A DNA stretch of 64,000 nt. Source: Hymenobacter negativus. GTDB taxonomy: Bacteria; Bacteroidota; Bacteroidia; Cytophagales; Hymenobacteraceae. A program made the position numbers and the translations under genes. Position 1 is the stretch's first letter; the number at the start of each line of letters is the position of its first letter. Where the stretch lies: contig NZ_JAGETZ010000001.1 of assembly GCF_017571495.1 (NCBI RefSeq), positions 1-64,000 on the forward strand, given 5' to 3'. The notes beneath the pieces were generated by a model. The model saw only the letters and a list, made by a program, of their open reading frames with translations, searched no databases and was not told the origin of the DNA. This document shows, piece by piece, positions 46,477 through 53,708 of the stretch.

Positions 46477-46716
46477 AAAAAGGCTGCCAGCAATGCTGAC
46501 AGCCTTTCTATACGGTCAAATGCAAATCAGGCCTCTTCTTCCCTGCTCACCCAAGCAGTTTTCCTGATTGCAATTCGACTTTCACCATATAAAAAAATAT
46601 AACACTTTATTAAAACGTGCTTTAACCTTAATAAACCACTTAGTATTTAAAGTACAATCAATAACAACTTTATCAGCCTTAATACTTATAAAAACACTAC
46701 TTGCACTCGCTTATTA
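46477..46716 (-). ncRNA. Candidate minus-strand transcript in an AT-rich island
   Basis: A promoter-like pair (46722-46754) and the hairpin with T run at 46479-46507 bracket about 240 nt of very AT-rich sequence. The only small frame noted is a 13-codon one starting at the ATG near 46589 on the minus strand. It could be a non-coding RNA, a leader peptide or chance. Support is only promoter plus terminator. Confidence 0.25.
46479..46507 (-). terminator. Second hairpin, terminator in the minus direction
   Basis: AAAGGCTG-C-CAGC / GCTG-A-CAGCCTTT with a three-base loop. Six T follow on the minus strand but not on the plus strand, so it would stop a minus-strand transcript arriving from the AT-rich island. 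Confidence 0.55.
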
Positions 46717-47069
46717 CATTACAAATGTAAGGCGACCATACCTTAAAGTGCAAACCATTTTTGCACTTTTTCCATCAACCTCCACTTTTTCGAAACCCTT
46801 CTTCCTTATTATGAGGCAACAAGCGTGGTAAAGAAAAATCAGCTAGTTGCTATAAATTGTCGACACCTGAGTTAAATTCTATTTCACCAGCAGAGCAGGT
46901 ACTTTATGCACTAAATTCTCTCTGAGCAGAAATAGTTAATACCAACCAGCAAAGGGCTAAGATGCTATAGCCATTTGAACCGACTAGGAGGAGAAATTGC
47001 GGGTACTTTGAGCAGCTACACCACATCAACTTGCTCAAGTGCGCTAATCGTCCGCTTTTCTACTCACAT
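46511..47069. other. AT-rich non-coding island upstream of the pectate lyase
   Basis: About 560 bases, much more AT-rich than the flanking genes (especially 46570-46850). It holds two dyads, TTACATT/AATGTAA (46714-46730) and AAAGTGCAAA/TTTGCACTTT (46745-46769), plus a stray AGGAGG at 46986-46991 without a usable frame. The weak 87-residue frame from 46568 has no recognisable features. Likely regulatory or a foreign remnant. Confidence 0.5.
46722..46754 (-). promoter_or_regulatory. Candidate minus-strand promoter in the AT-rich island
   Basis: On the minus strand TTTG (46754-46751), 21 nt, TACATTTG (46729-46722), both exact. The -7 overlaps a TTACATT/AATGTAA dyad and the -33 lies in a second dyad, an arrangement that could serve as operator sites. 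Confidence 0.4.
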
Positions 47070-48569
47070 ATGCTCATGACTACTTCTCCAAACCGACTTC
47101 TACGCGGCCTCTCCCTAGCCCTGGTGCTAGGGGCAGCAACGGCGATGTCAGTTTATGCTCAAGTCGTTGCTTTTCCCGGAGCGGAAGGTTTTGGCCGGCT
47201 GGCTACCGGCGGCCGTGGGGGCAAAGTTGTCGAAGTGACAACCTTAGCCGACGCCGGGCCGGGCAGCTTCCGCGAAGCATTCACGCAATATCTTGGCGAG
47301 CCCATCACCATTGTGTTTCGGGTCGGCGGCATCATTGAACTTAAGTCAACCCTGAAACCTTCGCGCTCCAACATCACCATTGCGGGGCAAACCGCTCCGG
47401 GCGACGGCATCTGCCTGAAGAACTACACCTTTAAACTACACGGCACTAACCTGATTGTGCGCTACCTGCGCTCACGGCCCGGCAATACGTCAGGGGCCAA
47501 TGTATCGGGGGTATATGGGCTGAACATGGAAAACTGCCGCAACTTTATTGTAGACCACTGCTCCATGAGCTGGTCGATTGAAGAAGCGGCCACTTTTTAC
47601 GATAACAAGTACTCGACTGTGCAATGGTGTTTGGTGAGCGAGAGCCTGAACTCCTCATTCAATGGCAAGGGCGACCACGGCTACGCTGGCGTGTGGGGCG
47701 GGCAGTACGCCTCCTACCATCATAACCTGATTGCGCACCACCACAGCCGGGCCATTCGCTTCAACGGCGCGCGGGCCCACGATACCACGGCGGTGGTTGA
47801 CTACCGTAACAACGTGATTTATAACTGGGGCAACATGCACGCCGCCTATGGCAACGAGGTCAAAATCAACGGCGGCTCGGGTCAATTGAACATGGTAAAC
47901 AACTATTACAAAAGAGGGCCAGCCACCCCGGCCGACCGGGCAGCATTCATCTTTGATATTACCGAAGCCTACGATGCCGCCAATCCTGATAAGCCAGTTG
48001 CCACGGTGTATGCGGCGGGCAACTACGATTCGGGCTACCCCGCCGTGACGGCCGACAACTGGAAAGGCATCCGGCTGCACTATTACTCCGCCACGACGGC
48101 CAATTTCGCCCGCTTCCGGCAAACGGCGGAAACACTTAATCTGGCGCCCATCACCACCCAATCGGCTGAAGCCGCTTACCGCGCTGTGCTAGTCGATGCC
48201 GGAGCCACCGTACCGGTGCGCGACGCAGTGGATGCACGCATTGTGCAGGAAACCCGCACCGGCACGGCGAGTGGCAGCAGCCTTGGCGGCAGCGCCACCT
48301 ACAGCCTACACCAAGGCATTATTGATTCGCAAACGGATGTCGGCGGCTGGCCCAAATACAAAGGCGGCACCGCACCTCCCGACACCGACCACGACGGCAT
48401 GCCCGATGCCTGGGAAACCAGCCACGGTCTGAATCCCAGGAATGACGCCGACCGCAATAGCCTTGGAACCAGCGGCTACACCCACCTCGAAGAATACCTC
48501 AACAGCTTGGTCAACACCAGCAGACCGACGGCTATACCCAGTTCATTGCGGCAGCGGCAAAAGCGCTGA
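47070..48569 (+). CDS. Pectate lyase, polysaccharide lyase family 1
   Basis: A 499-residue secreted protein. A signal peptide (LLRGLSLALVLGAATAMSVYA) is followed by the PL1-type start FPGAEGFGRLATGGRGG and a parallel beta-helix (VVEVTTLADAGPGSFREA, NITIAGQTAPGDGICLKN, NFIVDHCSMSWSIEEAATFY, HHNLIAHHHSRAIRFNGARA). The latter holds the Asp and Arg region expected at the calcium/catalytic site. A calcium-loop motif DTDHDGMPDAWE lies near the C-terminus. The enzyme would cleave polygalacturonate by beta-elimination. There is no T9SS domain at the end, so export is probably periplasmic or by another route. ATG 47070 is chosen; an ATG at 47076 is also possible. Confidence 0.87.
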   Translation: MLMTTSPNRLLRGLSLALVLGAATAMSVYAQVVAFPGAEGFGRLATGGRGGKVVEVTTLADAGPGSFREAFTQYLGEPITIVFRVGGIIELKSTLKPSRSNITIAGQTAPGDGICLKNYTFKLHGTNLIVRYLRSRPGNTSGANVSGVYGLNMENCRNFIVDHCSMSWSIEEAATFYDNKYSTVQWCLVSESLNSSFNGKGDHGYAGVWGGQYASYHHNLIAHHHSRAIRFNGARAHDTTAVVDYRNNVIYNWGNMHAAYGNEVKINGGSGQLNMVNNYYKRGPATPADRAAFIFDITEAYDAANPDKPVATVYAAGNYDSGYPAVTADNWKGIRLHYYSATTANFARFRQTAETLNLAPITTQSAEAAYRAVLVDAGATVPVRDAVDARIVQETRTGTASGSSLGGSATYSLHQGIIDSQTDVGGWPKYKGGTAPPDTDHDGMPDAWETSHGLNPRNDADRNSLGTSGYTHLEEYLNSLVNTSRPTAIPSSLRQRQKR

Positions 48570-48712
48570 TTGCGCGTGGGAGCTATGCTTAGCAAGTGTA
48601 ATATTTAAGATGCCAAAACATACCCTGCTGAAGAAGTCACGAAAAGCCAATGTGCAAATTAAACAGGACTAGCATCTAATAAGCATGCCGTTTTTAGCTC
48701 ACCTTCCTTTAC

Positions 48713-48720
48713 TAGCTTTG
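48713..48720 (+). promoter_or_regulatory. -7 element abutting the plug-like gene
   Basis: TAGCTTTG, exact, with a TTTT 18 nt upstream (48691-48694). Its last base is 7 nt before the ATG at 48728, so the transcript would be nearly leaderless. Confidence 0.45.
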
Positions 48721-48727
48721 CCCGCAT

Positions 48728-49141
48728 ATGCAATTAAAAATCAAATACATGCTGGCACTAGCAAGTTTAGACGAAGTGCTGTTTTGCGGCTATACTCAGG
48801 CTCAGTCAGTAGAGATTACACGTATAGTATTAAAGCCTATTGGTGTTCTAAATGATGAACTGCATAATAATCTAGAAAGGCGCAAGATGAAGGAGGCTAA
48901 CCGGGCTCCTATTTTTAGCACAAAGACCGTCTTGTACGTGATAGATGGTAAGGCAATCTGGACTGACGTTGTGCCATTAATTCATCCGACTCATATCACT
49001 AGAATCATCATACTAAAAGATTCTGCAGCAACTGCTCTTTATGGCTCTAAAGGTGCAGATGGAGCAATTATAATAACGACCAAGCGATTTCCTGCCAAAT
49101 ACATAAATCGGCTATTTACAAAGAAAGACCACCTCGACTGA
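48728..49141 (+). CDS. Stand-alone TonB-plug-like protein
   Basis: A 137-residue protein whose C-terminal part, about residues 65-120, matches the SusC/TonB-receptor plug end: VLYVIDGKAI, then THITRIIILKDSAATALYGSKG and ADGAIIITTKR. There is no beta-barrel. The N-terminus (MQLKIKYMLALASL...YTQAQS) resembles a poor signal peptide. The gene is clearly more AT-rich than its neighbours, suggesting transfer or decay. It could be a relic of a receptor or a small plug-type adaptor like those fused to BlaR/M56 proteins. The frame is intact with promoter and terminator, which argues against pure decay. Its last codons lie inside the terminator hairpin. Confidence 0.6.
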   Translation: MQLKIKYMLALASLDEVLFCGYTQAQSVEITRIVLKPIGVLNDELHNNLERRKMKEANRAPIFSTKTVLYVIDGKAIWTDVVPLIHPTHITRIIILKDSAATALYGSKGADGAIIITTKRFPAKYINRLFTKKDHLD

Positions 49142-49153
49142 GGTGGTCTTTCT
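49122..49153. terminator. Terminator overlapping the end of the plug-like gene
   Basis: A perfect 14-bp stem, AGAAAGACCACCTC with GAGGTGGTCTTTCT, and loop GACT. The stop codon TGA (49139-49141) is in the loop and stem. It also lies just past the porX stop, so it probably ends both converging transcripts. Confidence 0.8.
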
Positions 49154-49174
49154 GCTTTTACATCCTGAGTTAAA

Positions 49175-50743
49175 CTACCCTTTCGGCGTCAATGTCACAT
49201 AAGGAATAATGCATTCCTCCAGCGAAATCCCGCCGTGCTGGAACGTGTCCTTATAGTAGTTCACGTAGTAGTTGTAGTTGTTGGGGTAGGCGAAGAAATA
49301 GTCGCCAATCGTGAACACGTACGCAGTGCTCACATTCTCGCGGGGCAGGAAAATGGATTCCGGCTTGCGTACTACGTACACGTCGCGCGAGTCGTCGAAC
49401 CCCAGGTTTTTGCCGTGTTTGTACCGCAGGTTGGTGTTGGTGTTGCGGTCGCCCACAATCTTGTAAGGGCGCTTGCAGCGAATGGTGCCGTGGTCGGTGG
49501 TGATGATGAGCTTGCCCTTTTTCTCGGCAATCTGCTGCATCATTTCATACAGCGGTGAGTGCAGGAACCACGAGCGGGTAATGCTGCGGTAGGCCGACTC
49601 ATCAGCCGCCAACTCGCGAATCATGGCCATGTCGGTGCGGGCATGCGAGAGCATATCCACGAAGTTGTAGACGATGACGTTGCACTTGTAATTGTTGTGC
49701 AGGTTGCTCATCTTACCCAGCAAATCCTTGCCCGCCTGCAGGTTCGTCACCTTGTGGTAGCTGTGCTTAACCTTTTGGTTATTCTTCTGGAAATTGATTT
49801 CCATGAACTCTGCTTCGTGCAGGTTTTTGCCCTCGTCGTCGTCGTCGGTCACCCACAGGTTGGGGTATTTTTTCTGAATATCCGACGGCATCATGCCCGA
49901 GAAAATGGCGTTGCGCGCATAGGCCGTCGTCGTCGGCAGAATGGCGTAATACATCTCCTCGCTGTCCACGGTGAACATTTCGGTGATGATGGGCTCCAGC
50001 ACTTTCCACTGGTCGTAGCGCAGGTTGTCGATGAGCACGAAGTACACCGGCGTGTCGCCGGTGGCTTTCAGCGTCGGGAACACCCGCTCTTTGAAGAGCT
50101 GGTGTGACATAAGCGGCGCGTCCTTGTCGTCGCCATTCACCCAATCCTCGTAGCTCTCCGTGATAAAGCGGCCGAAATAGGTATTGGCCTCGTCCTTCTG
50201 CATGTTGAAGACCTCAGCCATGCTCTTGCCTTCGGTTTCGTTGATTTCCAACTCCCAGTACACCAGCTTTTTGTACACTTCAGCCCATTCGGAGGGCGAA
50301 AGGCGGTCGGAAAGCTGCATGCCGAGCTGGCGGAAATCACGCTGGTAGCCCGAGTTGGTGGCTTCACTGATGAGGCGCTTGTTATCAAGCACTTTTTTAA
50401 CCGATAGCAGAATCTGACTGGGATTCACCGGCTTAATCAGGTAATCGGCGATTTTGGCCCCAATGGCCGACTCCATGATGTGCTCTTCTTCGCTCTTGGT
50501 AATCATCACCACGGGCACGGTGGGCCGAATGGCTTTGATTTCGGTGAGGGTTTGCAAGCCAGTGAGGCCGGGCATGTTCTCGTCGAGAAAAACGAGGTCG
50601 TAGCTCTTCTCCTGAATTTCCTCGATGGCATCGGCGCCGCTGTTGACGGGCGTCACGTCGTAGCCTTTTTCCTTAAGAAACAGCAGGTGCGGCTTGAGCA
50701 AGTCGATTTCATCGTCGGCCCAAAGAATGGTGGTTTGTTGCAT
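49175..50743 (-). CDS. porX: PorX-type response regulator with PglZ (alkaline phosphatase-like) domain
   Basis: A 522-residue two-component regulator. The receiver domain (1-120) has the acidic pair in ILWADDE, the phosphoacceptor Asp54 in LVFLDENMPG, the Thr/Ser in VVMITKSEE and the Lys in YLIKPVNP. A helical linker (about 125-205) leads to the PglZ domain: VYFVLIDNLRYDQWK with the first metal-binding Asp, ILPTTTAYARNAIFSG with the nucleophile Thr, YNFVDMLSHART, and KLIITTDHGTIRCKRP with Asp-His metal ligands. PorX, partnered with the kinase PorY, controls T9SS genes in relatives, and its effector domain hydrolyses oligonucleotides. porY is not in the window. Start ATG 50743. Confidence 0.93.
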   Translation of the reverse strand: MQQTTILWADDEIDLLKPHLLFLKEKGYDVTPVNSGADAIEEIQEKSYDLVFLDENMPGLTGLQTLTEIKAIRPTVPVVMITKSEEEHIMESAIGAKIADYLIKPVNPSQILLSVKKVLDNKRLISEATNSGYQRDFRQLGMQLSDRLSPSEWAEVYKKLVYWELEINETEGKSMAEVFNMQKDEANTYFGRFITESYEDWVNGDDKDAPLMSHQLFKERVFPTLKATGDTPVYFVLIDNLRYDQWKVLEPIITEMFTVDSEEMYYAILPTTTAYARNAIFSGMMPSDIQKKYPNLWVTDDDDEGKNLHEAEFMEINFQKNNQKVKHSYHKVTNLQAGKDLLGKMSNLHNNYKCNVIVYNFVDMLSHARTDMAMIRELAADESAYRSITRSWFLHSPLYEMMQQIAEKKGKLIITTDHGTIRCKRPYKIVGDRNTNTNLRYKHGKNLGFDDSRDVYVVRKPESIFLPRENVSTAYVFTIGDYFFAYPNNYNYYVNYYKDTFQHGGISLEECIIPYVTLTPKG

Positions 50744-51209
50744 AGTGGGGACTTGGGGTCTTGGAGACTTAGGGTCTTGGTTTTTTATTCGATAACAGCT
50801 CCGCGCCGCCTGGATTGTATCAGTTGGCTCAACGGTGCGCCGTAGCTTCGTGCTCAGTCATTGACGGGCTACGGCTACAAATGTTGCCTTTTGCTTTTTA
50901 CCAGCAGCCATTCCGCCACCGCACAACTGTTGCCATGTTCGATTTCCGCAAGCAAAGAATTTGGCCGGAAGGCGATGCGCTGACGTTGCAAGTGTGCCGG
51001 GTGCGACGAAGTTTCCCCGGCAATGAATTATTTGACTCCTGCTCGAACCAGCATAAACCCAAAGGAACGTCTTGCAGCGCGCAACGAAGCATCTTTACAG
51101 CTTCGTTGAACCGTAGAATCACTATTGTGGTAGAGATGCTTCGGCTACGTGCCGCATAAAGTTTTAGCGCTTCGCCTGCTTGCATCCAAGACCCTACCTA
51201 GTCCCTCCT
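50744..51209. other. Intergenic region between porX and the HD-domain gene
   Basis: About 465 bases with no supported gene. It starts with two tandem copies of a GACTTNGGGTCTTGG-like word (about 50750-50783). It also holds a degenerate palindrome with arms CGAAGCATCT / AGATGCTTCG (51085-51143). Confidence 0.5.
51085..51143. repeat. Degenerate palindromic element
   Basis: Exact 10-bp inverted arms CGAAGCATCT and AGATGCTTCG 39 nt apart. The word CCGAAGCAT recurs in the half element at 52455-52480, so this may be a worn member of the same REP-like group. Confidence 0.35.
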
Positions 51210-52436
51210 GTGAATAAAAAGAAGATTTTCAACGACCCCGTCTACGGCTTTGTCACCATTCCGACGGAGTTTCTATTCGACCTCATTGAGCACCGCTACT
51301 TTCAGCGGCTACGGCGCATTCAGCAGCTAGGGCTCACGGGGTTCGTGTATCCGGGAGCGCTACATACGCGCTTTCACCATGCGCTGGGCGCCATGCACCT
51401 GATGTCGTTAGCGTTGCGCACCCTCAAGGACAAGGGCGTGAAGATTTCGGCGGCCGAAGGCGAGGCCGCGCTGGCCGCCATTTTGCTGCACGACGTCGGC
51501 CATGGTCCCCTCTCTCACGCCTTGGAAACGGCTATTTTCCAGGATGTGCCGCACGAGCAGCTGTCATTATTTTTAATGGAGCGGCTGAATACAGAGTTTC
51601 ACGGCAAGCTGAGTCTGGCCATCGACATGTTCAAAGGCACCTACATCCGGCCGTTTTTCCATCAGCTGGTGAGCAGCCAGCTCGACATGGACCGCCTCGA
51701 TTACCTCAACCGCGACTCCTTCTACACCGGCGTGGAGGAAGGGCGCCCCGGCGCCGACCGCCTCATCAAAATGCTGAGGGTGCACGACGAGCGGCTGGTA
51801 CTCGAAGAAAAAGCAGTATACTCCGTTGAAAACTTCCTTGTAAGCCGCCGCCTGATGTACTGGCAGGTGTACCTCCACAAAACCGTCACCAGCGCCGAGC
51901 AAATGGTTATCCGCGTGGTGCAGCGCGCCCGCGACCTGGCCCGGCGCGGCGTCGAAGTGCCTGCCAATACTTGCCTGGGCTACTTTCTGGGCCGCGCCGT
52001 GAGCCTGGCCGAATTTGAGAAAGACGAAAAAATTCTCAGCCACTTCGTGGAACTGGACGACTACGACATCTGGTCGGCTATCAAAGCCTGGGCCGGCCAC
52101 CCGGACAAGGTCCTCAGCTACCTTGCCAAGAGCATTTTGCACCGCAACCTGCTCAAAATTGTGCTGGCTCCCGAGCCCTTCGATGAGGACTTCCGCCTCG
52201 GCATTCGCGAATTAATTGAGGATAAATTTCACCTCTCCTCCGAAGAAGCCGAGCTCCTTATGATTCCGGGCCGCCTGAGCAATAGCGCCTACAACCCCAG
52301 CGGCGAGCCCATCGAAATCCTCACCAAAAAAGGCGACGTGGTGAACGTCATGGAAGCCTCTGATTTGCCGAACATTCGCGCCCTCAGCCAGCGAGTTGAG
52401 AAATTTTATATCTGCTACCCCAAGGAAATCGTGTAG
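51210..52436 (+). CDS. HD-domain phosphohydrolase (dNTPase-like)
   Basis: A 408-residue cytoplasmic protein of the HD superfamily. Metal-binding residues are in TRFHHALGAMHLM (His), LLHDVGHGPLSHALE (the HD pair) and SQLDMDRLDYLNRDSF (late Asp), the arrangement of SAMHD1/dGTPase-like enzymes. Substrate could be a dNTP or another nucleotide; this is not resolved. The GTG at 51210 (protein start (M)NKKKIFNDPVYGF) is preferred to the TTG at 51180, because the conserved part begins there. It lies upstream of lpxD on the same strand with 139 nt between, where a half REP-like element sits. This porX-HD-lpxD order is common in the group. Confidence 0.85.
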   Translation: MNKKKIFNDPVYGFVTIPTEFLFDLIEHRYFQRLRRIQQLGLTGFVYPGALHTRFHHALGAMHLMSLALRTLKDKGVKISAAEGEAALAAILLHDVGHGPLSHALETAIFQDVPHEQLSLFLMERLNTEFHGKLSLAIDMFKGTYIRPFFHQLVSSQLDMDRLDYLNRDSFYTGVEEGRPGADRLIKMLRVHDERLVLEEKAVYSVENFLVSRRLMYWQVYLHKTVTSAEQMVIRVVQRARDLARRGVEVPANTCLGYFLGRAVSLAEFEKDEKILSHFVELDDYDIWSAIKAWAGHPDKVLSYLAKSILHRNLLKIVLAPEPFDEDFRLGIRELIEDKFHLSSEEAELLMIPGRLSNSAYNPSGEPIEILTKKGDVVNVMEASDLPNIRALSQRVEKFYICYPKEIV

Positions 52437-52454
52437 CATTTCAGCCTGCAGGCC

Positions 52455-52480
52455 GTCATGTTGAGCGCAGCCGAAGCATG
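52455..52480. repeat. Half REP-like element
   Basis: GTCATGTTGAGCGCAGCCGA... resembles the arm GTCATCCTGAGC of the element at 32278-32352, with the second arm missing. It lies 18 nt after the HD gene stop. Confidence 0.5.
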
Positions 52481-52560
52481 AGGGGCTATTTGCCCTTTGC
52501 CTGGCGGCTTGCTTCATCGCAGCCTCATCATTTCTACAGACAGAAAACAGACTGCCGAAC

Positions 52561-52568
52561 TACTTTTG
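52561..52568 (+). promoter_or_regulatory. -7 element abutting lpxD
   Basis: TACTTTTG, exact TAnnTTTG, last base 7 nt before the lpxD ATG. The -33 region is poor. If used, lpxD mRNA has almost no leader. Confidence 0.4.
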
Positions 52569-52575
52569 CGCTCCT

Positions 52576-53616
52576 ATGGAATTTACCGTTCAGCAAATTG
52601 CCGAAGTCCTCGGCGGCACCGTGGAGGGCGACGCCACTCAGCGCATCTCCAGCCTCGCCAAGATTGAAGAAGCTCAGGCCGGTTCGCTCACCTTCCTGTC
52701 CAACGCCAAGTACGAGCCGTTTCTCTACGAAACCGGTGCCTCAGCCGTCATCGTGGGCAATGCCCAAACGCTGCGCGAAGCCATTAAACCTACGCTCATT
52801 CGGGTTGAGAATCCGTACACTGCTTTTAGCCAGCTGCTCGAATTTTATGCCCAGGCCACCCGCACCGGCAAGCGCGGCGTCGAGCAGCCGTCCTACGTTG
52901 GCGAGACTTCCGAAATCGGTGCCGGGCACTATAGGGGTGCCTTTTCCTACATCGGTGAGCAGTGCAAACTGGGCGAAAACGTACTGATTTTCCCCCACGC
53001 CTACATCGGCGACCGGGTTACGATTGGGGCCGGCAGCATCATTCATGCCGGGGCCAAAATCTATCCGGATACGGTCATCGGCCAGTTTTGCGTCATCAAA
53101 GCCGGCGCAGTGGTGGGCTCTGATGGATTCGGTTTTGCACCGCAGCCGGATGGTTCTTATAAGGCCATCCCGCAAATTGGCAATGTGGTGCTGGAAGACT
53201 ACGTGAGCATCGGCGCCAACGCCACCGTGGACTGCGCCACCCTGGGCTCGACCCGTATAGGCAGAGGCAGCAAAATCGACAACCTCGTGCAGCTGGCTCA
53301 CAATGTCGAAATCGGCAAAAACACCGTCATTGCGGCCCAAACGGGCATTGCCGGCTCGGCTAAAATCGGCGACCAGTGCGTGCTGGCCGGACAGGTGGGC
53401 ATGGCTGGCCACGTCACGCTGGCCAATAAAACGACGGTCACAGCCCAATCGGGCATCGGCAAAAATGTGAAGCAGGAAGGCACCATCCTGCAAGGCTCCA
53501 CGGCCTTCGATTTTAAGCAGAACCAACGCGCCCAAATCGTTTTCCGCCGCCTGCCCGAGCTCGAACAGCGCGTAGCCCAGCTGGAGAAGGCCAAAAACAC
53601 AACGGAAAAGCCCTAG
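52576..53616 (+). CDS. lpxD: UDP-3-O-acylglucosamine N-acyltransferase
   Basis: A 346-residue lipid A enzyme that adds the second 3-hydroxyacyl chain, transferring it from acyl-ACP to UDP-3-O-acyl-glucosamine. The N-terminal domain (EFTVQQIAEVLGGTVEGDAT, SLTFLSNAKYEPF) is followed by a left-handed beta-helix of hexapeptide repeats (about 110-320: IGAGSIIHAGAKIYPDTVIG, IGSDGFGFA-type stretch VVGSDGFGFAPQPDGS). The catalytic His is in LVQLAHNVEIGKNTVIAAQ. A short C-terminal helix contains LPELEQRVAQLE. Length is normal. It heads the lpxD-lpxC/fabZ-lpxA block. Confidence 0.96.
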   Translation: MEFTVQQIAEVLGGTVEGDATQRISSLAKIEEAQAGSLTFLSNAKYEPFLYETGASAVIVGNAQTLREAIKPTLIRVENPYTAFSQLLEFYAQATRTGKRGVEQPSYVGETSEIGAGHYRGAFSYIGEQCKLGENVLIFPHAYIGDRVTIGAGSIIHAGAKIYPDTVIGQFCVIKAGAVVGSDGFGFAPQPDGSYKAIPQIGNVVLEDYVSIGANATVDCATLGSTRIGRGSKIDNLVQLAHNVEIGKNTVIAAQTGIAGSAKIGDQCVLAGQVGMAGHVTLANKTTVTAQSGIGKNVKQEGTILQGSTAFDFKQNQRAQIVFRRLPELEQRVAQLEKAKNTTEKP

Positions 53617-53621
53617 CTTTG
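53614..53621 (+). promoter_or_regulatory. -7-like element at the lpxD stop codon
   Basis: TAGCTTTG, exact -7 consensus, begins inside the lpxD stop codon and lies 87 nt before lpxC. No -33 box is seen, so this may be chance. Confidence 0.25.
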
Positions 53622-53628
53622 CAGCCTC

Positions 53629-53700
53629 TTAGTTGTTTGTTAGCAGTTGTCAGGCCTTTGGGGCTAACGCACTAACAGCTGACAACAAATAGCTAATAAC
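53629..53700. repeat. Degenerate inverted word repeat between lpxD and lpxC
   Basis: Words TTAGTTGTTTGTTAGCAG and CTAACAGCTGACAACAAAT form an imperfect inverted repeat, similar to the one in the rpmI-rplT gap (3200-3290). Confidence 0.4.
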
Positions 53701-53708
53701 TATCCGAG

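Noticed and set aside
46568..46831. 87-codon open frame in the AT-rich island
   Set aside because: It starts at TTG, has no ribosome site, no known motif, and biased composition from the AT-rich sequence.
46986..47011. AGGAGG followed by TTG and a four-codon frame upstream of the pectate lyase
   Set aside because: The frame stops after LRVL and is not in phase with the lyase; nothing supports a leader peptide beyond the purine-rich word.
47070..49141. Polysaccharide utilisation locus (pectate lyase plus SusC-like plug)
   Set aside because: No SusD, no full SusC, no regulator and no further glycan enzymes are present; the plug-like protein has no barrel.
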